NCBI GenBank assembly: GCA_018332375.1
Contig: BOPV01000001.1
Location: forward strand, 3,658,001-3,722,000
Reading direction: 5' to 3'
DNA length: 64,000 nt
Source: Roseiterribacter gracilis
GTDB lineage: Bacteria > Pseudomonadota > Alphaproteobacteria > BOG-932 > Roseiterribacteraceae
Every line of letters begins with the position of its first letter. Position 1 is the first letter of the stretch. The position numbers were made by a program, and so were the translations under genes. The notes below the pieces were generated by a model, which did not search any database, was not told where the DNA came from, and saw only the letters and a list, made by a program, of their open reading frames with translations. This document shows, in pieces, positions 27,112 to 34,964 of the stretch.

Positions 27112-28827
27112 TTAAATCAGAGCGGGCGGGGGCGCCAGCACGCCAACCAATTCCACCGTGCCGCCATTGGGCAATGCCATGGTCGCCGTTGCATGACCTG
27201 CGGCCGCCTGATCGTGCGTAAGATGCAGCAAATCTGCGTTGATCATCACGACATCAGCCGAGATCTGATAAACGCTGAGCGACAAATCGTGGCTCTCAAA
27301 CAGCACGATGCGCTTGGCACCAGCCAAAAGATGACCATTCGCGCCGTCGATTGCCACGAGCGCCTGCGCAAATGAGTCCGGAGCGCTCGCTGCGAAACTG
27401 ACGCTGTAGTCGATGATGTGGTCGTAAATCTCGATGCCGGTCTTCACGACGGTTTCGGCCGCGGGTGCAGCCGTGACAGCCGTGTGGTCGGTCGCCACCG
27501 GGGGCGCGGTCACCGTCGTCGGTTCAACGACCGCAGTCGCCGTCGGCGCGACAGGTTTCGTCGCCGGCTGCACGAACACGAGCTTCACCGTCACCGTGCC
27601 GTCGGCAGCGACCGTCGTATCGACACCGCTGATGGTGACCGTCTGGACGTGGAACAGCTCTTTGAAAAGCTGCGACTGCAGGAAGGTCGTATGGGTTGCG
27701 TCGGCTGCCAGCGTGTATTCCAGCGTCTTTTGCGGCTCGATCGCGAACTTGTTGCTGGTCGGCGCGTCGCCGTTGGACGACGTGGCCGAGGCGGCCGAGC
27801 GTTGTGGTGCGGCCAGCGCGATATCACGCAGCAGCTCCATCAAACCGGGCGTCGCATGGATCGTCGTCATGACCGACGCCGCGTCATCGCGCACAGCCAG
27901 TGTCGCTTCGACCAACGCGATAGTCGGCGGTGGGGCGATGGGGGCGGCGAGCGGAATCGTCTGCGAAGCGTGGGTATCTGTCCCGTGGCTGCCGCTGTTC
28001 GCGACAGCGACATCGGCCGCGAAAGTACCAACCTGCAGCAGGTCGGCCGACGCGGTATGCGAAGCCGAGTTCAGACCGTCGATCGTAACAGACGTGCCGA
28101 GTTCTGCAGCTTTGGCCGCGGCCATCGTCGTCGTGGCGACGTCGAGCAAGTCGCCGGTTGCGACTGCCTGTGTGCCGACCGGCAACTGCGCGACCGCGAA
28201 TGCGATCGCCGATTGCAACGCGATCTGCTGAAACGCCTGGCTCAACGCTTCGCTGGTGCTTTGCTTTGAGGTGCCTGAGGCATCAGTTGCTGCGAGCAGC
28301 TTCTGGATTAATGCCGGCGCTGCCTTCACCGGCTTCTCCGCTGGTGTTGTAACGCCGTCGTGTGAGTCACCACCAACTTTGAGCGGCGACGCTTCCGCGT
28401 CCTGCATCGCGAACAGGGCGGTGGCGACAAACGCGGTCAGCACGATCGCCGGATGCAGCAGCAGATTGCTTGCGCCGCGGCCTTTGCCGATCGGCATCAG
28501 CATCGGCTTAGTACGCAGCATGCGGTCGATGATTTCGCGCAGGTCGCGACCGTCAACGACTTCGTCGAGCGACGCCCCGGCGGCAACAAAGCGCCCATCG
28601 ATGCGCGCGAAGTGCGCGACCACGTCAGCAGTATCCGGATGATAGAACGCGAACCAGGGCTCGCCCTCGTCCGACACGCCCAGATCGGTCTCGACCGGCA
28701 TGCCGGCCTGACTCAGGCTGTCGGCGACACGATAGAACTCGGCCAATTCCTGATTGGTCCAGCCCCGCGGCGTTTCGGCCTGCGTACGGCTGCGGGCCTC
28801 AAAGAAGTTCAGGATCGAGCTGGTCAT
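27112..28827 (-). CDS. Membrane-anchored protein of unknown function
   Basis: A 571-residue protein. Residues about 20-110 form a compact acidic domain (RGWTNQELAEFYRVADSL, GEPWFAFYHPDTADVVAHFA). One hydrophobic helix at about 122-142 (NLLLHPAIVLTAFVATALFA) is followed by a long exported-looking region rich in Ala, Thr and Val with low charge. A cytoplasmic N-terminus and a large periplasmic or surface C-terminus are therefore likely. I do not recognise a family. The gene lies between an XRE regulator and a glycosyltransferase, near the S-layer gene, so it may belong to the surface-layer island. Confidence 0.7.
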   Translation of the reverse strand: MTSSILNFFEARSRTQAETPRGWTNQELAEFYRVADSLSQAGMPVETDLGVSDEGEPWFAFYHPDTADVVAHFARIDGRFVAAGASLDEVVDGRDLREIIDRMLRTKPMLMPIGKGRGASNLLLHPAIVLTAFVATALFAMQDAEASPLKVGGDSHDGVTTPAEKPVKAAPALIQKLLAATDASGTSKQSTSEALSQAFQQIALQSAIAFAVAQLPVGTQAVATGDLLDVATTTMAAAKAAELGTSVTIDGLNSASHTASADLLQVGTFAADVAVANSGSHGTDTHASQTIPLAAPIAPPPTIALVEATLAVRDDAASVMTTIHATPGLMELLRDIALAAPQRSAASATSSNGDAPTSNKFAIEPQKTLEYTLAADATHTTFLQSQLFKELFHVQTVTISGVDTTVAADGTVTVKLVFVQPATKPVAPTATAVVEPTTVTAPPVATDHTAVTAAPAAETVVKTGIEIYDHIIDYSVSFAASAPDSFAQALVAIDGANGHLLAGAKRIVLFESHDLSLSVYQISADVVMINADLLHLTHDQAAAGHATATMALPNGGTVELVGVLAPPPALI

Positions 28828-28896
28828 GCAGCATCCCTGTCAGCGGTCCAACGTTCTTTCGGACCGATTTGTTTCTACCTGATTTGCTACAGGTTT

Positions 28897-29316
28897 TCAG
28901 TCGTTCGAGACAACCGTGAAACGCGGGCGTGGGGCTGTCGCCACCGGGCTTGGCGCTGCGGCTGCCGCCTTGGGAATGACGCTCGGCTCGGGCGCCGGAG
29001 CCGCCATGCCGGCATCGCCGAACAGCAGCCGATAGGTCACCGGGTCGTAGTAGCGCATCAGTTCTTTGACGAAATCGGCGGCCGGCAGACCAAGCGCAGC
29101 AGCCCAGGCCTCGTACCGATCCGGCGGAATTCGGCCGCGCCCCACTTCGAGCTGCGAGATGAACGTGTAGTAGTCCACACCGACCCGCTGGGCCAGCTCG
29201 CGCTGCGACAGTTTCTGCGTTTCACGCAACAATTTCAGCCACTTACCGGCTTCACGCCGAAGCTTTTGCATGTCGTGCGATGCGCGCTGCTGAGGGTGGG
29301 AGTACATGGGCGACAC
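28897..29316 (-). CDS. XRE-family transcriptional regulator
   Basis: A 139-residue DNA-binding protein. The Cro/C1-type helix-turn-helix is at about 25-80, with LRETQKLSQRELAQRVGVDY and a recognition helix YYTFISQLEVGRGRIP. The C-terminal part is Ala/Pro-rich, ends PRPRFTVVSND and lacks an obvious ligand domain. It is divergent from the S-layer-like gene and shares a 381-base upstream region with two inverted repeats, so it may control that gene and itself. It is 69 bases from the 571-residue protein downstream on its strand, possibly one operon. Confidence 0.9.
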   Translation of the reverse strand: MSPMYSHPQQRASHDMQKLRREAGKWLKLLRETQKLSQRELAQRVGVDYYTFISQLEVGRGRIPPDRYEAWAAALGLPAADFVKELMRYYDPVTYRLLFGDAGMAAPAPEPSVIPKAAAAAPSPVATAPRPRFTVVSND

Positions 29317-29332
29317 CTGGGCTCGAGACCGA

Positions 29333-29358
29333 CCGTATGCAAGTCACTGTACATACGG
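29333..29358. promoter_or_regulatory. Inverted repeat near the XRE gene start
   Basis: CCGTATG and CATACGG, 7-bp arms separated by 12 bases, only 17 bases upstream of the XRE gene start. Its position suits an autoregulatory operator. Binding is inferred from symmetry only. Confidence 0.45.
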
Positions 29359-29549
29359 AATCGCCGGGTGGGTACAAATTTCTCAAATGCGGTTTATCGG
29401 AGGCGGGAAAAGCCAAGAAGCCGATTCAGAACAGTCCGTTCGCCCGACTCGTCACGGTGATTCTTTCACTTTGACCGGCCGGCGCCGCGTATTTCCCGGC
29501 AGCTCGTTCGCAACCGCCTTGTACAGCAACTTCAATACGACCGAAAAAT

Positions 29550-29572
29550 GTAGATATAACAGTGATCTACAT
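29550..29572. promoter_or_regulatory. Inverted repeat upstream of the S-layer-like gene
   Basis: TGTAGAT and ATCTACA, perfect 7-bp arms separated by 9 bases, within an AT-rich block about 40 bases before the proposed -35 box of the S-layer-like gene. It could be an operator for the divergent XRE regulator or another factor. Confidence 0.45.
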
Positions 29573-29608
29573 ATTCCTGTTGCACATATGTCGAAGCGAA
29601 AAGTTTTT

Positions 29609-29638
29609 TGACAGGGGTATGCTTTTCGCTGTACACCC
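29609..29638 (+). promoter_or_regulatory. Candidate promoter of the S-layer-like gene
   Basis: TTGACA at 29609-29614 is a perfect -35 box, followed after 18 bases by TACACC at 29633-29638 as a weak -10. The ATG of the large gene is 60 bases further. The block is markedly AT-richer than its surroundings, as expected for a strong promoter. Confidence 0.5.
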
Positions 29639-29697
29639 CGCGACGACGTGGTTAGAACCGCGTCCAGGTTCTCAACTGCAGTAAGAGGGAATGGCCC

Positions 29698-32274
29698 ATG
29701 GCCACTATCGATTTCGTCAACCAGCTTTACGCGAACATCTTCGGCCGCACGCCGTCGTCCGCGGAAGCGAACTTCTGGGTCGGCCGTATCGACCTCGGCG
29801 TCGAAACGTCGTCGCAGGTCGCTCTCGACTTCATCACGTCGGCTGAAGGCGTCCGCGCCCAGCAGGTCGAGCGCATGTACCAGGCCACGTTCGGCCGTAC
29901 GCCGGATCTCGCCGGCTTCAAGGTGCAGATCGGCGCTCTCTCGAGCGGCGCGATCACGCTGAACCAGCTCGCCATCAACTTCGCCAACTCGGCGGAATTC
30001 CAGGCGGTGTTCGTCGGTACCGGCACGTTCAACGTGACCACCTTCGCGACCGCGATGTACACGAACATTCTGGGCCGTGCCCCGGATGCAGCTGGTCTCG
30101 CCGTGCAGGTCAACTTCTACAACTCGCTGATCGCTGCGGGTCAGTCGCCGGCACAGGCCCAGGCCACGCTGCTGACGAACTTCGCGAACTCGGCCGAGTT
30201 CGTGAACAACCCGTCGATCAACTTCGACAAGGTCGTTCTGGCCTATGCCGGCGTTGACAACCAGATCCCTGTCAGCACGACCGCTGCTCCGAACGCTTCG
30301 CTGCAGCAGCTTGCTGGCGTTCCGCTCAGCACGCTCGTTGGCGCTCTGAACGACGGCACGAACGGAAACGGCGTCCCGACCACCGGTATCGTCAACGGCG
30401 TGACGCTCTCGCTGCCGGCGACCGCGGGTGCAATTTCGCCGACGTCGGCAAGTGCAACGACGAAGACGACAGCTCTGAATGATCTGATCATCGGCGATGA
30501 CACCACTGCTGTTAAGTCGACCTCGATCGACGGCGGCGACGGTTCGGACACGCTGCGTCTGGCTATGGGCGCCACCGCTGCGGTCCTGGTCACGACCACC
30601 AACGTTGAAAACGTTGATGTGACGACGGCTAACGGCGCTACCACGACCTTCACCGGCGCGACGACGATCGGCGGTCAATTCGTCGGTATCAGCAGCCTCG
30701 CGCTGCGCGGTGCAGGCACGAACACCGTTGCTGGCCTGAACGCCACCACGACGGTGACGATTGCTGGCTCCGGCACGACCGGCGTTGAGAACCTGGCTTA
30801 CGGTGCGACCGTTACCGCCCCGAAGATCAACACGAGCGGCACGTTCGCTACGACGAAGATCAACGCGGCTGGTGCGACTTCGCTGACCGTCAACGCGACC
30901 GGTGCGACGACCTTCACGTCGTTGGACTTGGACACGGCCGCGACCAGCAAGGCGTTGAACAAGCTTACCATCACCGGCACCGCCGGCGTGACGGTCACTG
31001 CGGTTACCAACGGCCTGGCAGCTGGCTTCACGGTCGACGCTTCGGCGGCGGGCGGTGCGGTTTCGTTCGCTGACTACGGTACCGACCTCACCTTCACCGG
31101 TGGTGCGTCGGCCGACACCGTGCTCATGGGCGCGAACCTGACGGCCAAAGACGTTCTCAACGGCGGTGCCGGCGTGAACGTTCTCGGCGTCACCAGCTCG
31201 GCTTCGATCGTCGGTGTGACTGGCCTGCAGATCACCAACTTCCAGACGTTGGACATCTCGGGCACGGGTACCGCGAGCAACTACGATCTGACCAAGCTGC
31301 CCACGGGCATTGTCAACGTTCAGTCGAGCACGGGCGTTACCGCTGCAACGACGATTTCGAACGTCGCTGCGACGGGTACTTCGCTGTCGTTCATCGGCAC
31401 CGATGCTAGCACGGCTGACCTGACGATCTCGGGTGCGACCGGCAACACGGCGCTGACGCTCAACATCGTTGGCCAGTCGGCTACGACGGGCTCGTCGGTT
31501 GAAGCCACCGGTAAGAACCTGGTTCTGACCGGCTTCAAGACGCTGACGGTCAACTCGTCGGGCACGACTTCGGGCACCAACTCGATCGCTGGTACGATCG
31601 TCGACGCCAACCTGCAGACCGTGACCATCACGGGCAGCAGCCAGACGTCGATCACCAAGTTCGATGCGACCGACACGGCGCTGAGCCTGGTCGATGGCTC
31701 GAAGGCGACCGGTGCGCTGACGCTCGACGTGTCGGGTATCACCACCCCGCTGCAGGGCATCACCATCTCGGGTGGTTCGGCTGCGGACACGATCACCGGT
31801 CAGAGCAAGACGACCGGCGCTCTCGGCAGCACGATCAATGCCGGCGGCGGTGCCGACACGATCACGATCAGCAACAACACCAACGTGTTCGGCAATACGC
31901 TGTTCTACGGTGCGGCGACCGACTCGCAGCTGGGCACGGCAACGAAGGCCGGGTTCGACAGCGTGACGGGCTTCGTCTCGGTTGGCAGCAAGGCGACGCA
32001 CGACTTCATCGACTTGACCACCTTCGGGTTCACGGGTTCGGCCCGTGGCGGCATCATCTCGCAGACCATTACTGCGGCTGATCCGGGCGCGACCGCCTCG
32101 ACGAACTTCTTCGTCACCGGTGGCATCCAGCGCGGCGTCGCGTTCGGTACCTTCGGCGGTGACACGTACGTCTATGTGGACGCCAACAAGAGCGGCAGCT
32201 TCGAGGCCGCTTCGGACATGGTCATCAAGTTGGTGGGCATCACTTCGGTGTCGCTCGCAGACTTCAACTTCTGA
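29698..32274 (+). CDS. S-layer-like protein with DUF4214 units and RTX-type C-terminus
   Basis: An 858-residue protein without Cys or signal peptide, very rich in Thr, Ala, Gly, Val and Asn. The N-terminal 160 residues hold three DUF4214 units marked by LYANIFGRTPSSAEANFW, MYQATFGRTPDLAGFKVQ and MYTNILGRAPDAAGLAVQ, each followed by FANSAEF-like segments. The long middle consists of beta-type Thr/Ala/Gly repeats. Near the end, GSTINAGGGADTITISNN resembles an RTX calcium-binding turn, and the tail VIKLVGITSVSLADFNF is a plausible type I secretion signal. This layout resembles RsaA-type surface-layer proteins. A ribosome site AAGAGGGA precedes the ATG, and a strong terminator follows. The ABC/HlyD pair at 36.7-39.9 kb is the probable exporter. 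Confidence 0.88.
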   Translation: MATIDFVNQLYANIFGRTPSSAEANFWVGRIDLGVETSSQVALDFITSAEGVRAQQVERMYQATFGRTPDLAGFKVQIGALSSGAITLNQLAINFANSAEFQAVFVGTGTFNVTTFATAMYTNILGRAPDAAGLAVQVNFYNSLIAAGQSPAQAQATLLTNFANSAEFVNNPSINFDKVVLAYAGVDNQIPVSTTAAPNASLQQLAGVPLSTLVGALNDGTNGNGVPTTGIVNGVTLSLPATAGAISPTSASATTKTTALNDLIIGDDTTAVKSTSIDGGDGSDTLRLAMGATAAVLVTTTNVENVDVTTANGATTTFTGATTIGGQFVGISSLALRGAGTNTVAGLNATTTVTIAGSGTTGVENLAYGATVTAPKINTSGTFATTKINAAGATSLTVNATGATTFTSLDLDTAATSKALNKLTITGTAGVTVTAVTNGLAAGFTVDASAAGGAVSFADYGTDLTFTGGASADTVLMGANLTAKDVLNGGAGVNVLGVTSSASIVGVTGLQITNFQTLDISGTGTASNYDLTKLPTGIVNVQSSTGVTAATTISNVAATGTSLSFIGTDASTADLTISGATGNTALTLNIVGQSATTGSSVEATGKNLVLTGFKTLTVNSSGTTSGTNSIAGTIVDANLQTVTITGSSQTSITKFDATDTALSLVDGSKATGALTLDVSGITTPLQGITISGGSAADTITGQSKTTGALGSTINAGGGADTITISNNTNVFGNTLFYGAATDSQLGTATKAGFDSVTGFVSVGSKATHDFIDLTTFGFTGSARGGIISQTITAADPGATASTNFFVTGGIQRGVAFGTFGGDTYVYVDANKSGSFEAASDMVIKLVGITSVSLADFNF

Positions 32275-32296
32275 GATTTACGTCTCATCGAGTTGG

Positions 32297-32325
32297 GAGG
32301 GGCGCTTCGGCGCCCCTCTTTTTTT
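32297..32325 (+). terminator. Strong intrinsic terminator of the S-layer-like gene
   Basis: Perfect 9-bp stem GAGGGGCGC / GCGCCCCTC closed by a TTCG tetraloop and followed by seven Ts. It lies 23 bases after the stop codon and makes the S-layer-like gene a single-gene transcript. Confidence 0.95.
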
Positions 32326-32392
32326 GTCCAACGCTTGTCGGCTGGCGTCGAACTAGGCTAGGGACGCGTCGCTGGCAGGGAGATTGAACTAG

Positions 32393-33961
32393 ATGTCGAA
32401 TGGCGCAGATTGGACCGAGGGCTATACGTCCGAAGTCGACTATACGATGGGCTTTTACCGCGAGTTGTCGCCGCTCGCGTTTGAGTTCGCAGCGCAGCTT
32501 CGTGGCATGCAGGCGCCGCGTGTCGACCAGGCGTTCCGATATTTTGAGATCGGATGCGGGCATGGCTATTCGTTGAACCTGCATGCCGCTGCCAATCCCC
32601 AGGGCACGTTTATCGGCAACGACTTTAATCCACTGCACGTTGCGAATGCGCGCGGCCTGGCCGAAGAGGCAGAGCTGTCGAACGTGACGTTCCTGGAAAA
32701 GAGCTTTGCCGAGCTGCTCGAGATGGAGTTCGAGCCGTTCGACTTCATCGCACTTCACGGCGTTTATTCGTGGATCACGCGCGAGAATCGTCAGCAGATC
32801 GTCGAATTCATCCGCCGCAATCTGCGCTCCGGCGGCGCAGCTTATATCAGCTACAATTCGCATCCCGGTTGGGCGCCGGTTGCCCCGCTTCGCCGGCTGA
32901 TGACCGAAAAGGCCGCGCGCGAAAAGGGATCTCTGCAGCAGCGGATTGACGCCTCGATCGCCCTCGCAGAAGCGCTGGATGGCGCAGGCGCGAAATACTT
33001 TCAAATGATTCCGTCATTGAAGACGCGTCTTGGTCAGATCAAAGGTCAGAATCGCAATTACATCGCGCACGAATACTTCAACCAGGAATGGAACGTTCTG
33101 TATCATGCGGACGTGGTGCAGGAGGTCAATGCGGCGAAGCTGAACTTCATCGGTTCAGTGAATGTCGCAGAGCAGTTCGACCAGTTTGCAGTCATCTCTG
33201 CGCAACTGCCGTTGCTCGCCGCGCAACCCGACCCGGTTCTGCGCGAGACCGTCAAAGACTTTTTGATGGCCCAGCAATTCCGCCGCGATTTATTCGTTCG
33301 CGGGGCAATGCAAATACCTGGAGCTCTCGCTCAGCCGCGCTTGTTGGCGCAGAAATTTGTTCTGCAAGTGCCGCGCGCTGAATGCACGATGAAAGTCAAA
33401 ATTCCGATCGGTGAGGGAAACCTCGATGCCACCGTCTACGAGCCATTACTCGACCGATTGGCAGAAGGCCCGGCGTCAGTTTCATCGTTGGCGACACGTC
33501 CTGAATACCAAGGCAAACAGATCGCCGAGGTCTATCAGCAATTCGCGATCCTTTGTGCCGTCAATTACGTACTGCCGACCTTGCCCGCCGATGGTGAAGC
33601 CGATCGCCGCCGTGCAACGGACCGATTCAACCGTATTGTCATGCAGCGCGCGCAGTACAATTCCTCGTATCAATTCGTTGCTTCGCCGGTGACGGGCACC
33701 GGCCATGTCGTCGACCGTCTCGATTTCTTCATGCATGACCTCGTCGGTCAGACCGAAGAGCAAATGGTGAAAGCCGTTGCTGCAGAGCTTCGCCGTGCGG
33801 GACAAAACCTCACCAAAGATGGCAAAGTTCTTTCCGATCCCACCGACGAAGCGGCCGAATTGGCTACGCGAGTGAGCACGTTCATTTCGCAGCGACTGCC
33901 GTTGCAAACACAACTCGGCCTCGTATCGGCGCGAGGTGGAAAGCAGGGGGCGCGCCGATGA
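32393..33961 (+). CDS. Class I SAM methyltransferase with regulatory domain
   Basis: A 522-residue protein. Residues about 1-200 are a Rossmann-fold methyltransferase, with motif I FEIGCGHGYS (51-60), FIGNDFNPLHVANARGLAEE and FDFIALHGVYSWI, then GGAAYISYNSHPGW. The region after about 215 matches the layout of the methyltransferase regulatory domain that follows such catalytic domains in many bacteria, and a winged-helix-like C-terminus is possible. The substrate is unknown; a surface sugar or protein is likely from the context. Its stop overlaps the ATG of a PhyH-type dioxygenase (ATGA), so the two act in the same pathway. Confidence 0.85.
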   Translation: MSNGADWTEGYTSEVDYTMGFYRELSPLAFEFAAQLRGMQAPRVDQAFRYFEIGCGHGYSLNLHAAANPQGTFIGNDFNPLHVANARGLAEEAELSNVTFLEKSFAELLEMEFEPFDFIALHGVYSWITRENRQQIVEFIRRNLRSGGAAYISYNSHPGWAPVAPLRRLMTEKAAREKGSLQQRIDASIALAEALDGAGAKYFQMIPSLKTRLGQIKGQNRNYIAHEYFNQEWNVLYHADVVQEVNAAKLNFIGSVNVAEQFDQFAVISAQLPLLAAQPDPVLRETVKDFLMAQQFRRDLFVRGAMQIPGALAQPRLLAQKFVLQVPRAECTMKVKIPIGEGNLDATVYEPLLDRLAEGPASVSSLATRPEYQGKQIAEVYQQFAILCAVNYVLPTLPADGEADRRRATDRFNRIVMQRAQYNSSYQFVASPVTGTGHVVDRLDFFMHDLVGQTEEQMVKAVAAELRRAGQNLTKDGKVLSDPTDEAAELATRVSTFISQRLPLQTQLGLVSARGGKQGARR

Positions 33962-34866
33962 TGGCTGATCTTCCCGGAGTTTCGGTCGAACCGACGCAGC
34001 CTGGCCTTTCGGGAAACTTGGCCGATACCGGATTCTGGCGGCGACTCGCGCCGACGCTGCATGTAGCCGACGCTGCCTACATGCAAACGCTGCAGGGCAT
34101 GCAGGCGCCCGAGGCCGCGATGGTGCAGCTCGAACAGCTGCTGATCGACGAGGGCTATTTCCAGCTTCCGCCGCAACAGTGGGACGTTCCGATCGCAGAT
34201 CTCGCGGCTTGCATCAAAACTCTAGTCGCCGCGGAGATTCCTGCGCCGTTTTGCTTCGTCTATGACGAATTCTGGATGCTGTATTACCGGCTGCATTTAA
34301 TGCTGCAGCGTTTGCTCGGGCCGGACTACCGCTTCTTGCCTGACTTCTGGGCCTGGCATGTCGATCCGCGCAAAGGCGAACGCGGATGGGCGCCGCATCG
34401 CGACAAGGGCTACATGGCCTTGTTCCCAGATCGCCGGCCGAAATCGCTGACCGTATGGCTTCCGCTGACCAACGCAACGACGCTGAACGGCTGCATGTAC
34501 ATGCTGCCGGCGCACCGCGACCGCGTATACGCCACCGACAAAGACACGACGTGGAAAGAGAATATCGACTACGCCGGTATTCGCGCGCTGCCGGCCGACG
34601 CGGGCTCGATTCTCTGCTGGAATCAAGCGGTGCTGCATTGGGGCTCGAGTACGTCAGTTCGTGGCGCCGAACCGCGCATCTCCCTGGCGTTCGAATTTCA
34701 GCGCGGCGACGTCCCGCCGTTCAATCAGCCGTTGATGGAACCGCTACAGATCTGGCCGCTTGATGCACGTCTGCGCCTGATCGGCAAACAGATCTTGCAA
34801 TACAAACACATGTATCCGCTGTCGCCCGCGATGGAACGGATTGCGGAGCAACTGCTCGCCGGCTGA
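33958..34866 (+). CDS. PhyH-like Fe(II)/2-oxoglutarate dioxygenase
   Basis: A 302-residue enzyme. The iron ligands His147 and Asp149 are in WAPHRDKGYMA, the distal His227 in AVLHWGSST, and Arg240 (in PRISLAFEFQ) would bind 2-oxoglutarate. The jelly-roll strand LTVWLPLTNAT and the GCMYMLPAHRD turn are typical of the phytanoyl-CoA dioxygenase superfamily. It presumably hydroxylates a small molecule or a sugar/lipid precursor. It is coupled by a four-base overlap to the upstream methyltransferase, which suggests sequential modification of the same substrate. An ATG doublet lies at the start. Confidence 0.85.
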   Translation: MMADLPGVSVEPTQPGLSGNLADTGFWRRLAPTLHVADAAYMQTLQGMQAPEAAMVQLEQLLIDEGYFQLPPQQWDVPIADLAACIKTLVAAEIPAPFCFVYDEFWMLYYRLHLMLQRLLGPDYRFLPDFWAWHVDPRKGERGWAPHRDKGYMALFPDRRPKSLTVWLPLTNATTLNGCMYMLPAHRDRVYATDKDTTWKENIDYAGIRALPADAGSILCWNQAVLHWGSSTSVRGAEPRISLAFEFQRGDVPPFNQPLMEPLQIWPLDARLRLIGKQILQYKHMYPLSPAMERIAEQLLAG

Positions 34867-34964
34867 CGCGACCGCTTTCTACGGAGGCCGCGTGGAAAGC
34901 AATTGCCGCACGGAGACCGTCGCGCGCAGGTCATATCGCTCGCGCGCTCTGCTAGGCTCATGCC

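Noticed and set aside
29452..32001. Long minus-strand frame (849 residues) opposite the S-layer-like gene
   Set aside because: Extremely Arg-rich and without family resemblance; it mirrors the Thr/Ala/Gly codons of the real gene on the plus strand, which has clear DUF4214 and RTX motifs, promoter and terminator.
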